Shown: positions 24,588 through 32,534 of the stretch, piece by piece
Layout of the letters: each line of letters begins with the position of its first letter
Position numbering within the stretch: position 1 is the stretch's first letter
Assembly: GCA_027069135.1 (NCBI GenBank)
Contig: JALXFE010000393.1
Location: forward strand, 1 to 48,224
Reading direction: 5' to 3'
DNA: 48,224 nt
DNA from: Thermoanaerobaculia bacterium
GTDB taxonomy: Bacteria > Acidobacteriota > Thermoanaerobaculia > Multivoradales > JAHZIX01
Notes under the pieces: model-generated
Told to the model about the DNA's origin: nothing
Seen by the model: the letters and a program-made list of their open reading frames with translations, nothing else
The model's database searches: none
Made by a program: the position numbers and the translations under genes

Positions 24588-25889
24588 ATGGCGCCGGAAG
24601 CTGCGAAAAAATCGCCCGAGGCTACATCTGCGTCGCCTCTCCCTCCCTCTCCCCTTCCCGAGATTTCTAGCCAGCGAAGCTTCTTCCGTGAACAGGCGGT
24701 GCTCGCCCGGATGGCCTGGCGGGCGGTTCGAAGCTTGTCCCCCAAGGTCGCCTTCAAGGCCGGGCATCTCTACGCCTACAAGGGTGCTAAGGCCATCTGG
24801 TCTTATAAGCGGCGTCTCAAACGGGGTGAGCTCTACCCTCCCTTCATGTTCATCGCCCTCACCAACACTTGCAACCTGCGATGCCACGGTTGTTGGGTGG
24901 AGAAGGAGGGTACGGCGCATTTCATGGGCGAAGAGGATCTCGATCGCATCATCGAGTCCGGCAAGCGCCAGAACGCCTATTACTACACTCTCCTGGGAGG
25001 AGAACCGTTCCTCTTCAAGGGAATCTGGGACGTCTTCGAGCGCCACTCCGACTGTTATTTCCAGGTCATCACCAACGGCATGTTGTTCACTGAGGAGAAC
25101 GTCCGCAGTCTGGCCCGGGCGGGCAATGTGACCCCCCTCATCAGCCTCGACGGCTGGCAGGGGCAAAACGATCTACGCCGCGGCGAAGGGGTGTGGGAGT
25201 CCGCCCTCGAAGGACTCGAGCGGTTGCGCCGGGCCAAGCTTCTCTTCGGCATCGCCACCACCGCCACGGGCCTCAACATGCACGAGGTGATGTCTGATGA
25301 GTACCTTCAATTTTTCATCGATCGGGGCGCCATGTACCTTTGGTATTACGTCTACCGGCCGATGGGGGAGGTGGCCCATCCGGAGTATTGCGTTTCCAAG
25401 GATCAGCTGATCTGGATGCGTCGCCGGCTCCTGGAGTTGCGTCGAACCCAACCGATCCTGGTCATCGATACCTATTGGACGGCGGACGGCGAGGCCTTCT
25501 GCCCCGCGGCCACCGGCATGGGGTACCACATCGGGCCTCGGGGCAGTATCGAAATCTGCCCCGCCTTATCGTTTGCAACGGATACGGTGCAGGGTGAAGG
25601 GGATCTCTACGATACCTTCAATGACAGCGGTTTCCTGCGAGGATTCCAACGCTTCGTCAAGGACCGCACCAAGGGCTGCGTGATCCTGGAGCATCCCCAG
25701 GAGCTCCATGACTATATTCGGGACAGCGGTGCTAAGGATTACAGCGGCCGGGACACAGCTTTCGCCGAGCTCGACTCGATCACCCCGCGCCACAGCCATC
25801 ACCTACCGGATCATGAGATACCCGAGGATTTCTGGGTCTATCGACTGCTCAAGAAGAATGTCTTCTTCGGTATGGGGGCGATCGGTTGA
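24588..25889 (+). CDS. Radical SAM protein with C-terminal cysteine motif
   Basis: A 433-residue radical SAM enzyme. The cluster motif is C95-x3-C99-x2-C102 in TNTCNLRCHGCW, and YYTLLGGEPFLF is the SAM-contacting GGE motif. Further on, GEAFCPAATG and SIEICPALSFA give extra cysteines in the place where SPASM-like domains bind another cluster. Residues 1-80 are a poorly conserved basic extension. The ATG at 24588 has GAGGG upstream; a separate 37-codon frame begins at 24557 with an even better ribosome site and overlaps it. The stop overlaps the cysteine desulfurase TTG start. The substrate is unknown; the setting suggests the isoprenoid or a protein carrier. Confidence 0.88.
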   Translation: MAPEAAKKSPEATSASPLPPSPLPEISSQRSFFREQAVLARMAWRAVRSLSPKVAFKAGHLYAYKGAKAIWSYKRRLKRGELYPPFMFIALTNTCNLRCHGCWVEKEGTAHFMGEEDLDRIIESGKRQNAYYYTLLGGEPFLFKGIWDVFERHSDCYFQVITNGMLFTEENVRSLARAGNVTPLISLDGWQGQNDLRRGEGVWESALEGLERLRRAKLLFGIATTATGLNMHEVMSDEYLQFFIDRGAMYLWYYVYRPMGEVAHPEYCVSKDQLIWMRRRLLELRRTQPILVIDTYWTADGEAFCPAATGMGYHIGPRGSIEICPALSFATDTVQGEGDLYDTFNDSGFLRGFQRFVKDRTKGCVILEHPQELHDYIRDSGAKDYSGRDTAFAELDSITPRHSHHLPDHEIPEDFWVYRLLKKNVFFGMGAIG

Positions 25890-27100
25890 ATCAAGCCCTG
25901 GACGCCAAGACCGGCGGCACCCCTTCCCTGCCGGTCTACCTCGATCACCATGCGACCACCCCCTGTGATCCCCGGGTCGTGGAGGTCATGCTCCCCTGCT
26001 TCGGTGAGGTCTACGGCAATCCCGCGAGCCAGCAACACTCTCCCGGGTGCGCGGCACGGAGTCTCGTCGAGGGAGCCCGCGAGCAAGTGGCAGATCTTCT
26101 CGGCTGCGGCACCTCGGAAGTGGTGTTTACCTCCGGCGCTACCGAATCCGACAACCTGGCCATCAAGGGTGTGATGGAGTCCACCGCGACCCGGGGGCGT
26201 CACCTGATCACCGCGGCGACGGAGCATAAAGCGGTACTGGATGTCTGCACACGCCTCGAGCGGCGGGGCTATGAAGTGACCTATCTGGCCGTCGAGGCGG
26301 ATGGCCGGGTGTGTCCCGACAGAGTGTCTCAGGCCCTGCGCGAGGAGACCGTGCTGGTGAGTCTGATGCTTGCCAACAACGAGATCGGAGTGCTGCATCC
26401 CATTGCCCAGATCGCCGAGTGCTGCCGGGAGCGAGGCGTTCTTCTGCACTGCGACGCCGCCCAAGCCCTGGCGACTCTCGATTGTGACGTCAACGCTCTG
26501 GGAGTCGACCTGATGTCGGTCTCCGCCCACAAGGCCTATGGTCCCAAGGGGGTCGGGGCTCTTTACGTGCGCCGCCGCCGGCCCCACGTACGGCTTTCGG
26601 CGCAACTCGACGGCGGCGGCCATGAGGGAGGCCGGCGCTCCGGCACCGTCAATGTTCCCGGGGTGGTCGGTTTTGGTGAGGCCTGTGCGATCATCGCCGG
26701 CCGCCGGGAGGCCGACGCTCGCCAGCAGCGCTTCCTTCGCGACCGCCTGCTGCACCGACTGCGGCGGGGCAGATCGGATCTGCGGGTGCATGGCAGCCTC
26801 GAACACCGTCTGCCGAACAACCTCAACGTCTCTTTCCCGGGTATCGACGCCGGCCGCCTGGTGCGGGAGGTGGGCTCCGTCGCGGTCTCCTCCGGCGCAG
26901 CTTGTAGCGCTCCGGGGACCGACGGCTCCTATGTCCTCAAGGCCCTTCCCGGCTCCGCCGCTGAGCTCGGGTCCATCCGCTTCGGCCTCGGCCGAGGTAC
27001 CACGGAGGCGGAAGTAGATTTCGCCGCCGGGGAGATCCTCGCCGCTGTCGCCGCCCATGAGCCCGATCCCAAGGTCGACGCTTGTGCTGCTACCTGCTGA
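25886..27100 (+). CDS. Cysteine desulfurase (NifS/IscS family)
   Basis: A PLP enzyme that takes sulfur from cysteine as a protein persulfide for iron-sulfur clusters or other thio-products. The 404-residue protein has YLDHHATTP, SGATESDNLAIKG, TEHKAVLDVC, the PLP lysine K216 in SAHKAYGPKG, RSGTVNVPGVVGFG and the active cysteine C340 in SSGAACSAPGTDGSYVLKAL. It starts with TTG overlapping the radical SAM stop. No scaffold protein (IscU, NifU, SufBCD) is adjacent, so the sulfur may go to the Fe-S proteins of this run or into a product. Confidence 0.94.
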   Translation: MNQALDAKTGGTPSLPVYLDHHATTPCDPRVVEVMLPCFGEVYGNPASQQHSPGCAARSLVEGAREQVADLLGCGTSEVVFTSGATESDNLAIKGVMESTATRGRHLITAATEHKAVLDVCTRLERRGYEVTYLAVEADGRVCPDRVSQALREETVLVSLMLANNEIGVLHPIAQIAECCRERGVLLHCDAAQALATLDCDVNALGVDLMSVSAHKAYGPKGVGALYVRRRRPHVRLSAQLDGGGHEGGRRSGTVNVPGVVGFGEACAIIAGRREADARQQRFLRDRLLHRLRRGRSDLRVHGSLEHRLPNNLNVSFPGIDAGRLVREVGSVAVSSGAACSAPGTDGSYVLKALPGSAAELGSIRFGLGRGTTEAEVDFAAGEILAAVAAHEPDPKVDACAATC

Positions 27101-27117
27101 GGCATAGGGAGTCGTCA

Positions 27118-27603
27118 TTGTCTAACCAACCCACCGAGACCGTTCGATTTCAACGCAGCCGCTTCATCGCTCGGCTACCCAAGGACTACCTTTACAGTCC
27201 GGCCCATTTCTGGCTCGCCGAACAGAGTCCGGGGCGCTGGCATATCGGCCTGACCAGCTTCGCCACTCGCATGTTGGGAGAGATCGTCGAGGTGGATTTC
27301 GAGGTGGCGCCGGAGGCGCCGGTGGCTAGCGGCCAAGTCGTCGGTTGGATGGAAGGCTTCAAGGCCACCGCCGATCTTTTCTGCGTCGCCGATGGCCGTT
27401 TCGCCGGTGGCAACGAGGAAGTCCTCGAGGACGCCGAGAAGGTCTGCGCCGATCCCTATGGATCGGGGTGGCTCTACGCCGTCGACGGCACGCCGGACCC
27501 CCAGGCAATCCCGGTCGAGGGCTACTTGGAGCTTCTCGGAGAGACCATCGATGCGATGGAGGAAAAACCATGGCAGGCACCGGAGATGGGGCCCGGCGAA
27601 TGA
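27118..27603 (+). CDS. GcvH-like lipoyl-carrier protein
   Basis: A 161-residue protein with the lipoyl fold of glycine cleavage H protein. HFWLAEQSPGRWHIGLTSFA, MLGEIVEVDF, GWMEGFKATADLFCVADGRF (the lipoylated lysine would be K82) and EKVCADPYGSGWLYAV line up with GcvH. It differs by a 25-residue N-terminal part, an unusual MEGFKA for the usual VESVKA and extra cysteines (C89, C110). No gcvT, gcvP or lpd is near, so it more likely serves a dedicated redox or sulfur-carrier role, as LbpA does in the sHdr pathway. The TTG start at 27118 follows AGGGAG. The next gene overlaps its stop. Confidence 0.88.
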   Translation: MSNQPTETVRFQRSRFIARLPKDYLYSPAHFWLAEQSPGRWHIGLTSFATRMLGEIVEVDFEVAPEAPVASGQVVGWMEGFKATADLFCVADGRFAGGNEEVLEDAEKVCADPYGSGWLYAVDGTPDPQAIPVEGYLELLGETIDAMEEKPWQAPEMGPGE

Positions 27604-28745
27604 TGGAATCGAAAGCGCGCTACGTCATGATCGGCGGTTTCCTGGGGGCCGGGAAGTCCACGGCGGTCGGCCGCATGGCCCGCCACCTGACGGACCGCGG
27701 CCTACGGGTGGGCCTGATTACCAACGACCAGGGAGCCGGCCTCGTCGATACGCGGAGCCTGCGGCACCAGGGCTATGCCGTCGAAGAAATCGCCGGCGGC
27801 TGTTTCTGCTGCCGATTTGATTCCCTGGCGAGCGCTGCCGAGCGCCTCGACGAAGCCCGTCGCCCGGACGTCTTCTTAGCGGAGCCGGTGGGCAGCTGCA
27901 CGGATCTGCTGGCGACGGTGAGCTATCCCCTGCGGCGGATCTACGGTGAGCGCTTCGCCCTGGCTCCCCTTTCGGTGATGATCGATCCCCGCCGTGCCGC
28001 CCGGGTGCTCGGGGTCGGCAGCGGCCGGCACTTTTCAAAGAAAGTGACCTACATCTACCTCAAGCAGCTGGAGGAGGCCGAGATCATTGTCCTCAACAAA
28101 CTCGATCTCCTGGATGAGGGAGATCTCGACGCGTTGCGGGGGGCTCTCGGCCAGCGATTTCCCGACAAGACGGTATGCGAGGTTTCCGCCCGGCGCGGGG
28201 ACGGCCTTAAGGAGTGGTTCGCCCGCCTCGAAGGGGACGACGGTGGTCTCGGCTCTCCCCTCGAGATCGACTACCGCCTCTATGGTGAAGGCGAAGCCCT
28301 CCTCGGTTGGCTCAACGCCACGGTCCAGCTCGCCGCGGTCGAAGAATTCGACGGCAACGAGTGGCTCGCCGCCTTGGCCGAGCGGCTGCAGAAGCGCCTG
28401 GTGATCGCCGGAGCGGAGGTAGCGCATCTCAAGATGACTCTCTCCCCGGCACAATCCGGCACGTATCTTCCGGATCTGGCGCTGGTCAATCTCGTGGGCC
28501 TAGATTTCGTATCCGAGCTTTCGCAGCGGCTCCAGGCACCGATCCGTGGGGGCCAGCTGATCGTCAACCTACGGGCTGAGGCACCGCCTCAAGTGCTCCA
28601 GCAGGCGGTCGAGGAAGAGCTTGCAACCCCTCCCTCAAACCCTGCTGTGGAAATGCGGCTCGACCACCTCGAGTGCTTCCGCCCGGGCCAGCCCCTGCCC
28701 ACCCACCGCATGACCGCCGCCGGCCCTTTGAAGGGGGAGCGATGA
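27600..28745 (+). CDS. COG0523 (CobW-type) GTPase
   Basis: A G3E-family GTPase of 381 residues. The Walker A is GGFLGAGKST (12-21), the metal-binding GGCFCC motif has C68, C70 and C71, and the base-specificity motif is NKLD at 166-169. Members insert or deliver metals such as zinc or cobalt. The N-terminal domain is well conserved and the C-terminal half (from about 230) is divergent. The start ATG at 27600 overlaps the GcvH-like stop. In this setting it may load metal into one of the cysteine-rich neighbours, which is inference. Confidence 0.9.
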   Translation: MMESKARYVMIGGFLGAGKSTAVGRMARHLTDRGLRVGLITNDQGAGLVDTRSLRHQGYAVEEIAGGCFCCRFDSLASAAERLDEARRPDVFLAEPVGSCTDLLATVSYPLRRIYGERFALAPLSVMIDPRRAARVLGVGSGRHFSKKVTYIYLKQLEEAEIIVLNKLDLLDEGDLDALRGALGQRFPDKTVCEVSARRGDGLKEWFARLEGDDGGLGSPLEIDYRLYGEGEALLGWLNATVQLAAVEEFDGNEWLAALAERLQKRLVIAGAEVAHLKMTLSPAQSGTYLPDLALVNLVGLDFVSELSQRLQAPIRGGQLIVNLRAEAPPQVLQQAVEEELATPPSNPAVEMRLDHLECFRPGQPLPTHRMTAAGPLKGER

Positions 28746-29110
28746 GCTGTTCCGGGAGTCGCATCCTCTACTGCAATTGCACCTACGCCCGGGTGGTCGC
28801 CCAAGAGACCAAAGCGGCCGTTCTCGACGGGCTCGCTCAATCCGGCGTCGCCTTCGACGCCGTGCCGGATCTCTGTGAGCTCGCCGCTCGTCGCGACCCG
28901 GCCCTCGAGCGCCTTGCCGCCGGGGATTCCCCCCTGGAGATCGTCGCTTGCTACCCGCGGGCGGTCCGGTGGCTCTTCCACGCGGCCGGTGCGCCGTTGC
29001 CGGAAGACGGGGTGACGATACACAACATGCGAACCGAAGCACCCGAAACTACCCTGGCCACCGTTCTCGGGAGCGAGACCGAGCCAACCCAACCGGAGAC
29101 CTCCTCATGA
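28742..29110 (+). CDS. Small cysteine protein resembling the HdrA N-terminal domain
   Basis: A 122-residue soluble protein with C3, C11, C13, C45 and C70. The order YCNCTYARVV, DLCELAARRDP and IVACYPRAVRWLF recalls the N-terminal Fe-S domain of HdrA heterodisulfide reductases (CHCGxN, TCSxxG, VVAACSPRTHExLF) without the flavin part. It overlaps its neighbours on both sides by ATGA. It probably carries or helps to form an iron-sulfur cluster and works with the ferredoxin that follows. The family assignment is my reading of motif order, not a database match. Confidence 0.68.
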   Translation: MSCSGSRILYCNCTYARVVAQETKAAVLDGLAQSGVAFDAVPDLCELAARRDPALERLAAGDSPLEIVACYPRAVRWLFHAAGAPLPEDGVTIHNMRTEAPETTLATVLGSETEPTQPETSS

Positions 29111-29934
29111 CCCTCGCCGCTCCATCCCTGCGGGTCGTTCTCGATCAGCGCCAAGGCCCGGCCTTCGAGGCTGATCGAAAGACATCTCTGCTCCGCACCC
29201 TTCTCGATGCCGGCTACATCGTCAGCTGCAACGGTGAGGAAGGCGAGTTGGCGCCCTTGGATGCCAGCCAGCTGCTGGTACTCCGAGAGGGCACAGCGGC
29301 GGAAGATCAGGAGGCGGAATCGACCGAAGGCCAGATCCCGGTGACCTTTCGTGGTGTTCGGAAGCTCGATGCAGACGCCGTCCTCGGTCTCGTTAGAGAG
29401 TTGCAGGGTTCGACGGCCGAGCCCGGGGACTGGAAACCCTGGTTCCCGGTCATCGACTACGACCGCTGTACGAATTGCATGCAATGCCTGAGCTTCTGTC
29501 TTTTCGGGGTCTATGATGTCGACGAAGACAAGACGATCGACGTGGCCCAGCCGGAGAAATGCAAGACGAATTGCCCGGCCTGCTCCCGGGTCTGTCCCGA
29601 GGTGGCGATTCTTTTCCCGAAGTACAAGAACGGGCCCATCAACGGTGACGAAGTCCAGGCCCAGGATGTCCAGCGGGAGAAGATGAAGACCGATATTTCT
29701 TCTCTGCTGGGGGGAGACATCTACTCGATGCTGCGGGAGCGTCACGCTCGGGCCAACACCCGGTTTTCCAAGGAGCGGGACGAAGAGCGGGCCCTCAAGG
29801 AACGGCGTCGCTGTCTGGTCAAGCTCCAGCAAGAGTTGGATATCCCGGAGGAAGTCCTCGCCCAGCTGCCGTCGGCAGAACAGATTCTGGAGAAGGCTTC
29901 CCGGCACTCTTCGCCTCGGGATGGCTCATCCTAA
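29107..29934 (+). CDS. Ferredoxin-domain protein with two [4Fe-4S] sites
   Basis: A 275-residue cytoplasmic protein. Cluster motif 1 is C121-x2-C124-x2-C127-x3-C131 (DRCTNCMQCLSFC) and motif 2 is C152-x3-C156-x2-C159-x3-C163 (KCKTNCPACSRVCP). Residues 1-110 lack a clear match but hold C41 in VSCNGEEG. The C-terminal 90 residues are charged and probably helical (coiled-coil-like). It would pass electrons to the radical SAM or another partner in the run. The start overlaps the previous stop (ATGA). Confidence 0.84.
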   Translation: MTLAAPSLRVVLDQRQGPAFEADRKTSLLRTLLDAGYIVSCNGEEGELAPLDASQLLVLREGTAAEDQEAESTEGQIPVTFRGVRKLDADAVLGLVRELQGSTAEPGDWKPWFPVIDYDRCTNCMQCLSFCLFGVYDVDEDKTIDVAQPEKCKTNCPACSRVCPEVAILFPKYKNGPINGDEVQAQDVQREKMKTDISSLLGGDIYSMLRERHARANTRFSKERDEERALKERRRCLVKLQQELDIPEEVLAQLPSAEQILEKASRHSSPRDGSS

Positions 29935-29986
29935 GGACGTATTGAGGCCCCAGGGGCTTTTAAGGAATAAGTTAAGGAGACCCGCC

Positions 29987-31708
29987 GTGTCACTGCCCAT
30001 CGTCAGCTTGCCTCAAAGTGTTCCGCCGCTGCCTCAGCGACCGACCCAGGATGACGTCCCGGCGACCCGGGCCGAACGCGACGAGATCCTCGCGCAGGCG
30101 CGGACGTTTCTTAGGCAGCACAAGCTGGTGCCGCCGATGCCCATGGGGGAGCTGCGGACCCAGGCCGGCACCTTCTGCGAAACTTACGAGATCGACCCGA
30201 GGTATCTCGAATTCTGTGCCTTGATCCTCAGCAACGAGCTATGGCGGGAAGACCTGGCGACGATTCCCTATAACCGGCGACTTCTCCTCCTGCCCAAATG
30301 CCTGCGGGTGGAGGATAAGTGCCCGGCTCCTTTCGATGAATTCGGTCTCCTGTGCAAGAAATGCGGCCTGTGTACGATCCAAGACCTTCAGGAAGAGGCG
30401 GAGCGCCTCGGATACGCCGTGCTGGTGGCGGAAGGGTCGCCCATCGTCATGGCGATCATCGAAACCGGCAAGATCGAGGCCATCGTCGGTGTCAGCTGCC
30501 TGAGCGTGCTGCGCAAGGTCTATGGCTATATGGAGGCGGCGGCGATCCCCGGCGTAGCCCTGCCGCTGCTCCAGGACGATTGTGTGGACACCAGCGTCGA
30601 CCTTGAGTGGGTGTGGGATTCGGTACACCTCACCAGCGATGACAAGACGCGTCGGCTGGATCTCGTCGGCCTACGGGAAGAGGTCGACGGATGGTTCACC
30701 GCCGAAGGCCTGGCGAACCTCCTGGGGGCTCCGGACTCCGACGTCGAACGCCTCGGCCATCGTTGGTTGGCGCGCGGGGGCAAACGCTGGCGCCCGTTCC
30801 TCACGGTCGCAACGCACCAGGCCCTCTCCGTGGAACCTGGCGGCTCAATCCCGGAGGATTTGCGGCATGTGGCTCTGGCCGTCGAGTGTTTTCATAAGGC
30901 GTCTTTGGTCCACGACGACATCGAAGACGGTGACGACCAACGCTACGCAGAGGCCACCCTCCACAATTCCCACGGCGTACCCATCGCCCTCAACGTCGGT
31001 GACTACCTGCTGGGCGAGGGCTATCGCCTGCTAGCGGAATCCGCAGCTTCGCCGGAATGCCGGGGGGAGATGATGAGAATCGCCGCTCAAGGACATCGAA
31101 CCCTATCCGTCGGTCAAGGGGAGGAGCTCGCCTGGCAACGGGATCGCCGTCCCTTGAAGCCCGTAGAGGTGGTGGACATCTTCCGCCGCAAGACCGCGCC
31201 GGCCTTCGAGACCGCCCTGCGCCTGGGTGCCGTCTACGGAAACGCGCCGGACGATCTCCACGAGGCCATCGCCGCATATAGCCAGGCTCTGGGCATCGCC
31301 TACCAGATCCGCGACGACCTTGAGGACCTGAAGGACGCGGCGGCTCAGGGTGCGCCACCGGAGGCTCGGCCGACGATTCTTTGGGCCCTCGCTCATCAGG
31401 CTGCCAAGGGGGAGCGCAAGGCCGCCGTCGAGGCGGCCTGGTGCGGTCCCGACGAGGATCTATCGGCGGAGGCGGCCCATGAGTTGATCCGCGAGGCGGG
31501 TGCCGAAAGCCGAGCCCAGGAGCTTCTCGATGCCTACAAGGACGAAGCGGTGCGCACTCTCCGACGGGTGCAGAACGCCAACGTCAAAGGCCTCCTGCGG
31601 CGCACCGTAGGAAAAATCTTCAACGATCTCGAGATCCAGGGCTGGTGTAATGAGTTTGAGGCTCGAAACGCTCCAAGTGTCGCGCCTCGCGCCCAAGCTG
31701 TTGGGTGA
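29987..31708 (+). CDS. DUF116 domain fused to a polyprenyl diphosphate synthase
   Basis: A 573-residue fusion. The GTG start at 29987 has AAGGAG seven bases upstream; an ATG at 29921 is possible but overlaps the ferredoxin gene. Residues 95-210 are a DUF116-type domain with LLPKCLRVEDKCP, CKKCGLC (123-129), VGVSCLSVL (C171) and DDCVDTSVDLEWV (C199), a set able to bind an Fe-S cluster or metal. Residues about 235-560 are a class I trans-prenyl synthase: GGKRWRPFL, the first D-D-x2-D at D310, D311, D314 (LVHDDIEDGD) and the second at D443, D444, D447 (QIRDDLEDL). Both aspartate motifs are intact, so it should make a polyprenyl diphosphate. The linkage to a cysteine-rich domain is unusual. Confidence 0.9.
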   Translation: MSLPIVSLPQSVPPLPQRPTQDDVPATRAERDEILAQARTFLRQHKLVPPMPMGELRTQAGTFCETYEIDPRYLEFCALILSNELWREDLATIPYNRRLLLLPKCLRVEDKCPAPFDEFGLLCKKCGLCTIQDLQEEAERLGYAVLVAEGSPIVMAIIETGKIEAIVGVSCLSVLRKVYGYMEAAAIPGVALPLLQDDCVDTSVDLEWVWDSVHLTSDDKTRRLDLVGLREEVDGWFTAEGLANLLGAPDSDVERLGHRWLARGGKRWRPFLTVATHQALSVEPGGSIPEDLRHVALAVECFHKASLVHDDIEDGDDQRYAEATLHNSHGVPIALNVGDYLLGEGYRLLAESAASPECRGEMMRIAAQGHRTLSVGQGEELAWQRDRRPLKPVEVVDIFRRKTAPAFETALRLGAVYGNAPDDLHEAIAAYSQALGIAYQIRDDLEDLKDAAAQGAPPEARPTILWALAHQAAKGERKAAVEAAWCGPDEDLSAEAAHELIREAGAESRAQELLDAYKDEAVRTLRRVQNANVKGLLRRTVGKIFNDLEIQGWCNEFEARNAPSVAPRAQAVG

Positions 31709-32534
31709 GGCGACGGATCTGGTACGGGATTTCGTCGTCGAGCAGCTCCATGACGACGGCGGATTCTGCGACCGCCAGGGGGAGGCTGACCTCTATTACA
31801 CGGTCTTCGGCCTGGACTGTCTGCACGCTCTCGATGTAGCAGTCCCCACGGCGAAGGTGCGGCCCTACCTCGAAACTTTCGGCGACGGCGAAGGCCTCGA
31901 CCTCGTCCATTTGAGCTGCCTGGCCCGGAGTTGGGCCGCCCTGGGGACCCTGCCTGTCCAGCGCCCGGGCCTCCTGCGTCGGCTGTCGAGCTTTAGAAGC
32001 GGCGATGGCGGGTTCGCTTCCGCCTCCGGGGCCCGGGAAGGCAGCGTCTACGATGGTTTTCTCGCCGCCGGTGCCTTCGAAGATCTCGGCGAAGAGGTTC
32101 CCGAGCGCAACGTCCTCGCGGAGTACATCTTGGGCTTTGAAACCGCGGACGGAGGCTTTGCCAACGATCGTCGAGTAGAAACCGGTACCACCCCGGTCAC
32201 CGCCGCGGCGGTGGTTTTGCTCCCTCATCTCGGCCGGGAGGCGCCCCCTCGGGCCGTCCGGTGGCTGCTGGCGCAGGCCCATCGCCAGGGCGGCTTTGTG
32301 GCGGCTTCGGGGGCTCCTATGCCAGATTTGCTTTCCACCGCCACGGCCCTCCACGCTCTGGCGGCCCTCGAACACCCCCTCTCGGATTTGACCGAGCCCT
32401 GCCTGGATTACGTTGATTCTCTATGGACCAACCGGGGCGCCTTCCATGGCAATTGGGCGGATGACTCGGTAGACGTGGAATACACCTTCTACGGTCTGCT
32501 GACCCTCGGTCATCTGAGCCTCTGGAGCCGCTGA
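31650..32534 (+). CDS. Prenyltransferase/squalene-cyclase-repeat protein (alpha-barrel)
   Basis: A 294-residue protein built of repeats typical of protein prenyltransferase beta subunits and terpene cyclases: LHDDGGF, RSGDGGFAS, ETADGGFAND, RQGGFVAAS, and near the end DDSVDVEYTFYGLLTLGHL. The Asp, Cys and His zinc ligands of protein prenyltransferases are not evident, and there is no DXDD motif. It could be a stand-alone partner or half of a cyclase, or a binding protein for a prenyl chain. It overlaps the polyprenyl synthase gene by 59 bases and its stop overlaps the next start (TGATG). Confidence 0.82.
   Translation: MSLRLETLQVSRLAPKLLGEATDLVRDFVVEQLHDDGGFCDRQGEADLYYTVFGLDCLHALDVAVPTAKVRPYLETFGDGEGLDLVHLSCLARSWAALGTLPVQRPGLLRRLSSFRSGDGGFASASGAREGSVYDGFLAAGAFEDLGEEVPERNVLAEYILGFETADGGFANDRRVETGTTPVTAAAVVLLPHLGREAPPRAVRWLLAQAHRQGGFVAASGAPMPDLLSTATALHALAALEHPLSDLTEPCLDYVDSLWTNRGAFHGNWADDSVDVEYTFYGLLTLGHLSLWSR

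Noticed and set aside
24557-24670. A 37-codon frame with AAGGAG ahead of the radical SAM gene
   Set aside because: It has a good ribosome site but overlaps the radical SAM start, shows no family features and has low-complexity Ser/Pro ends. It may only reflect the true upstream ribosome region.
28948-29106. Upstream extension of the ferredoxin gene
   Set aside because: The frame is open but lies within the HdrA-N-like gene, and the ATG at 29107 with an ATGA overlap is the natural start.
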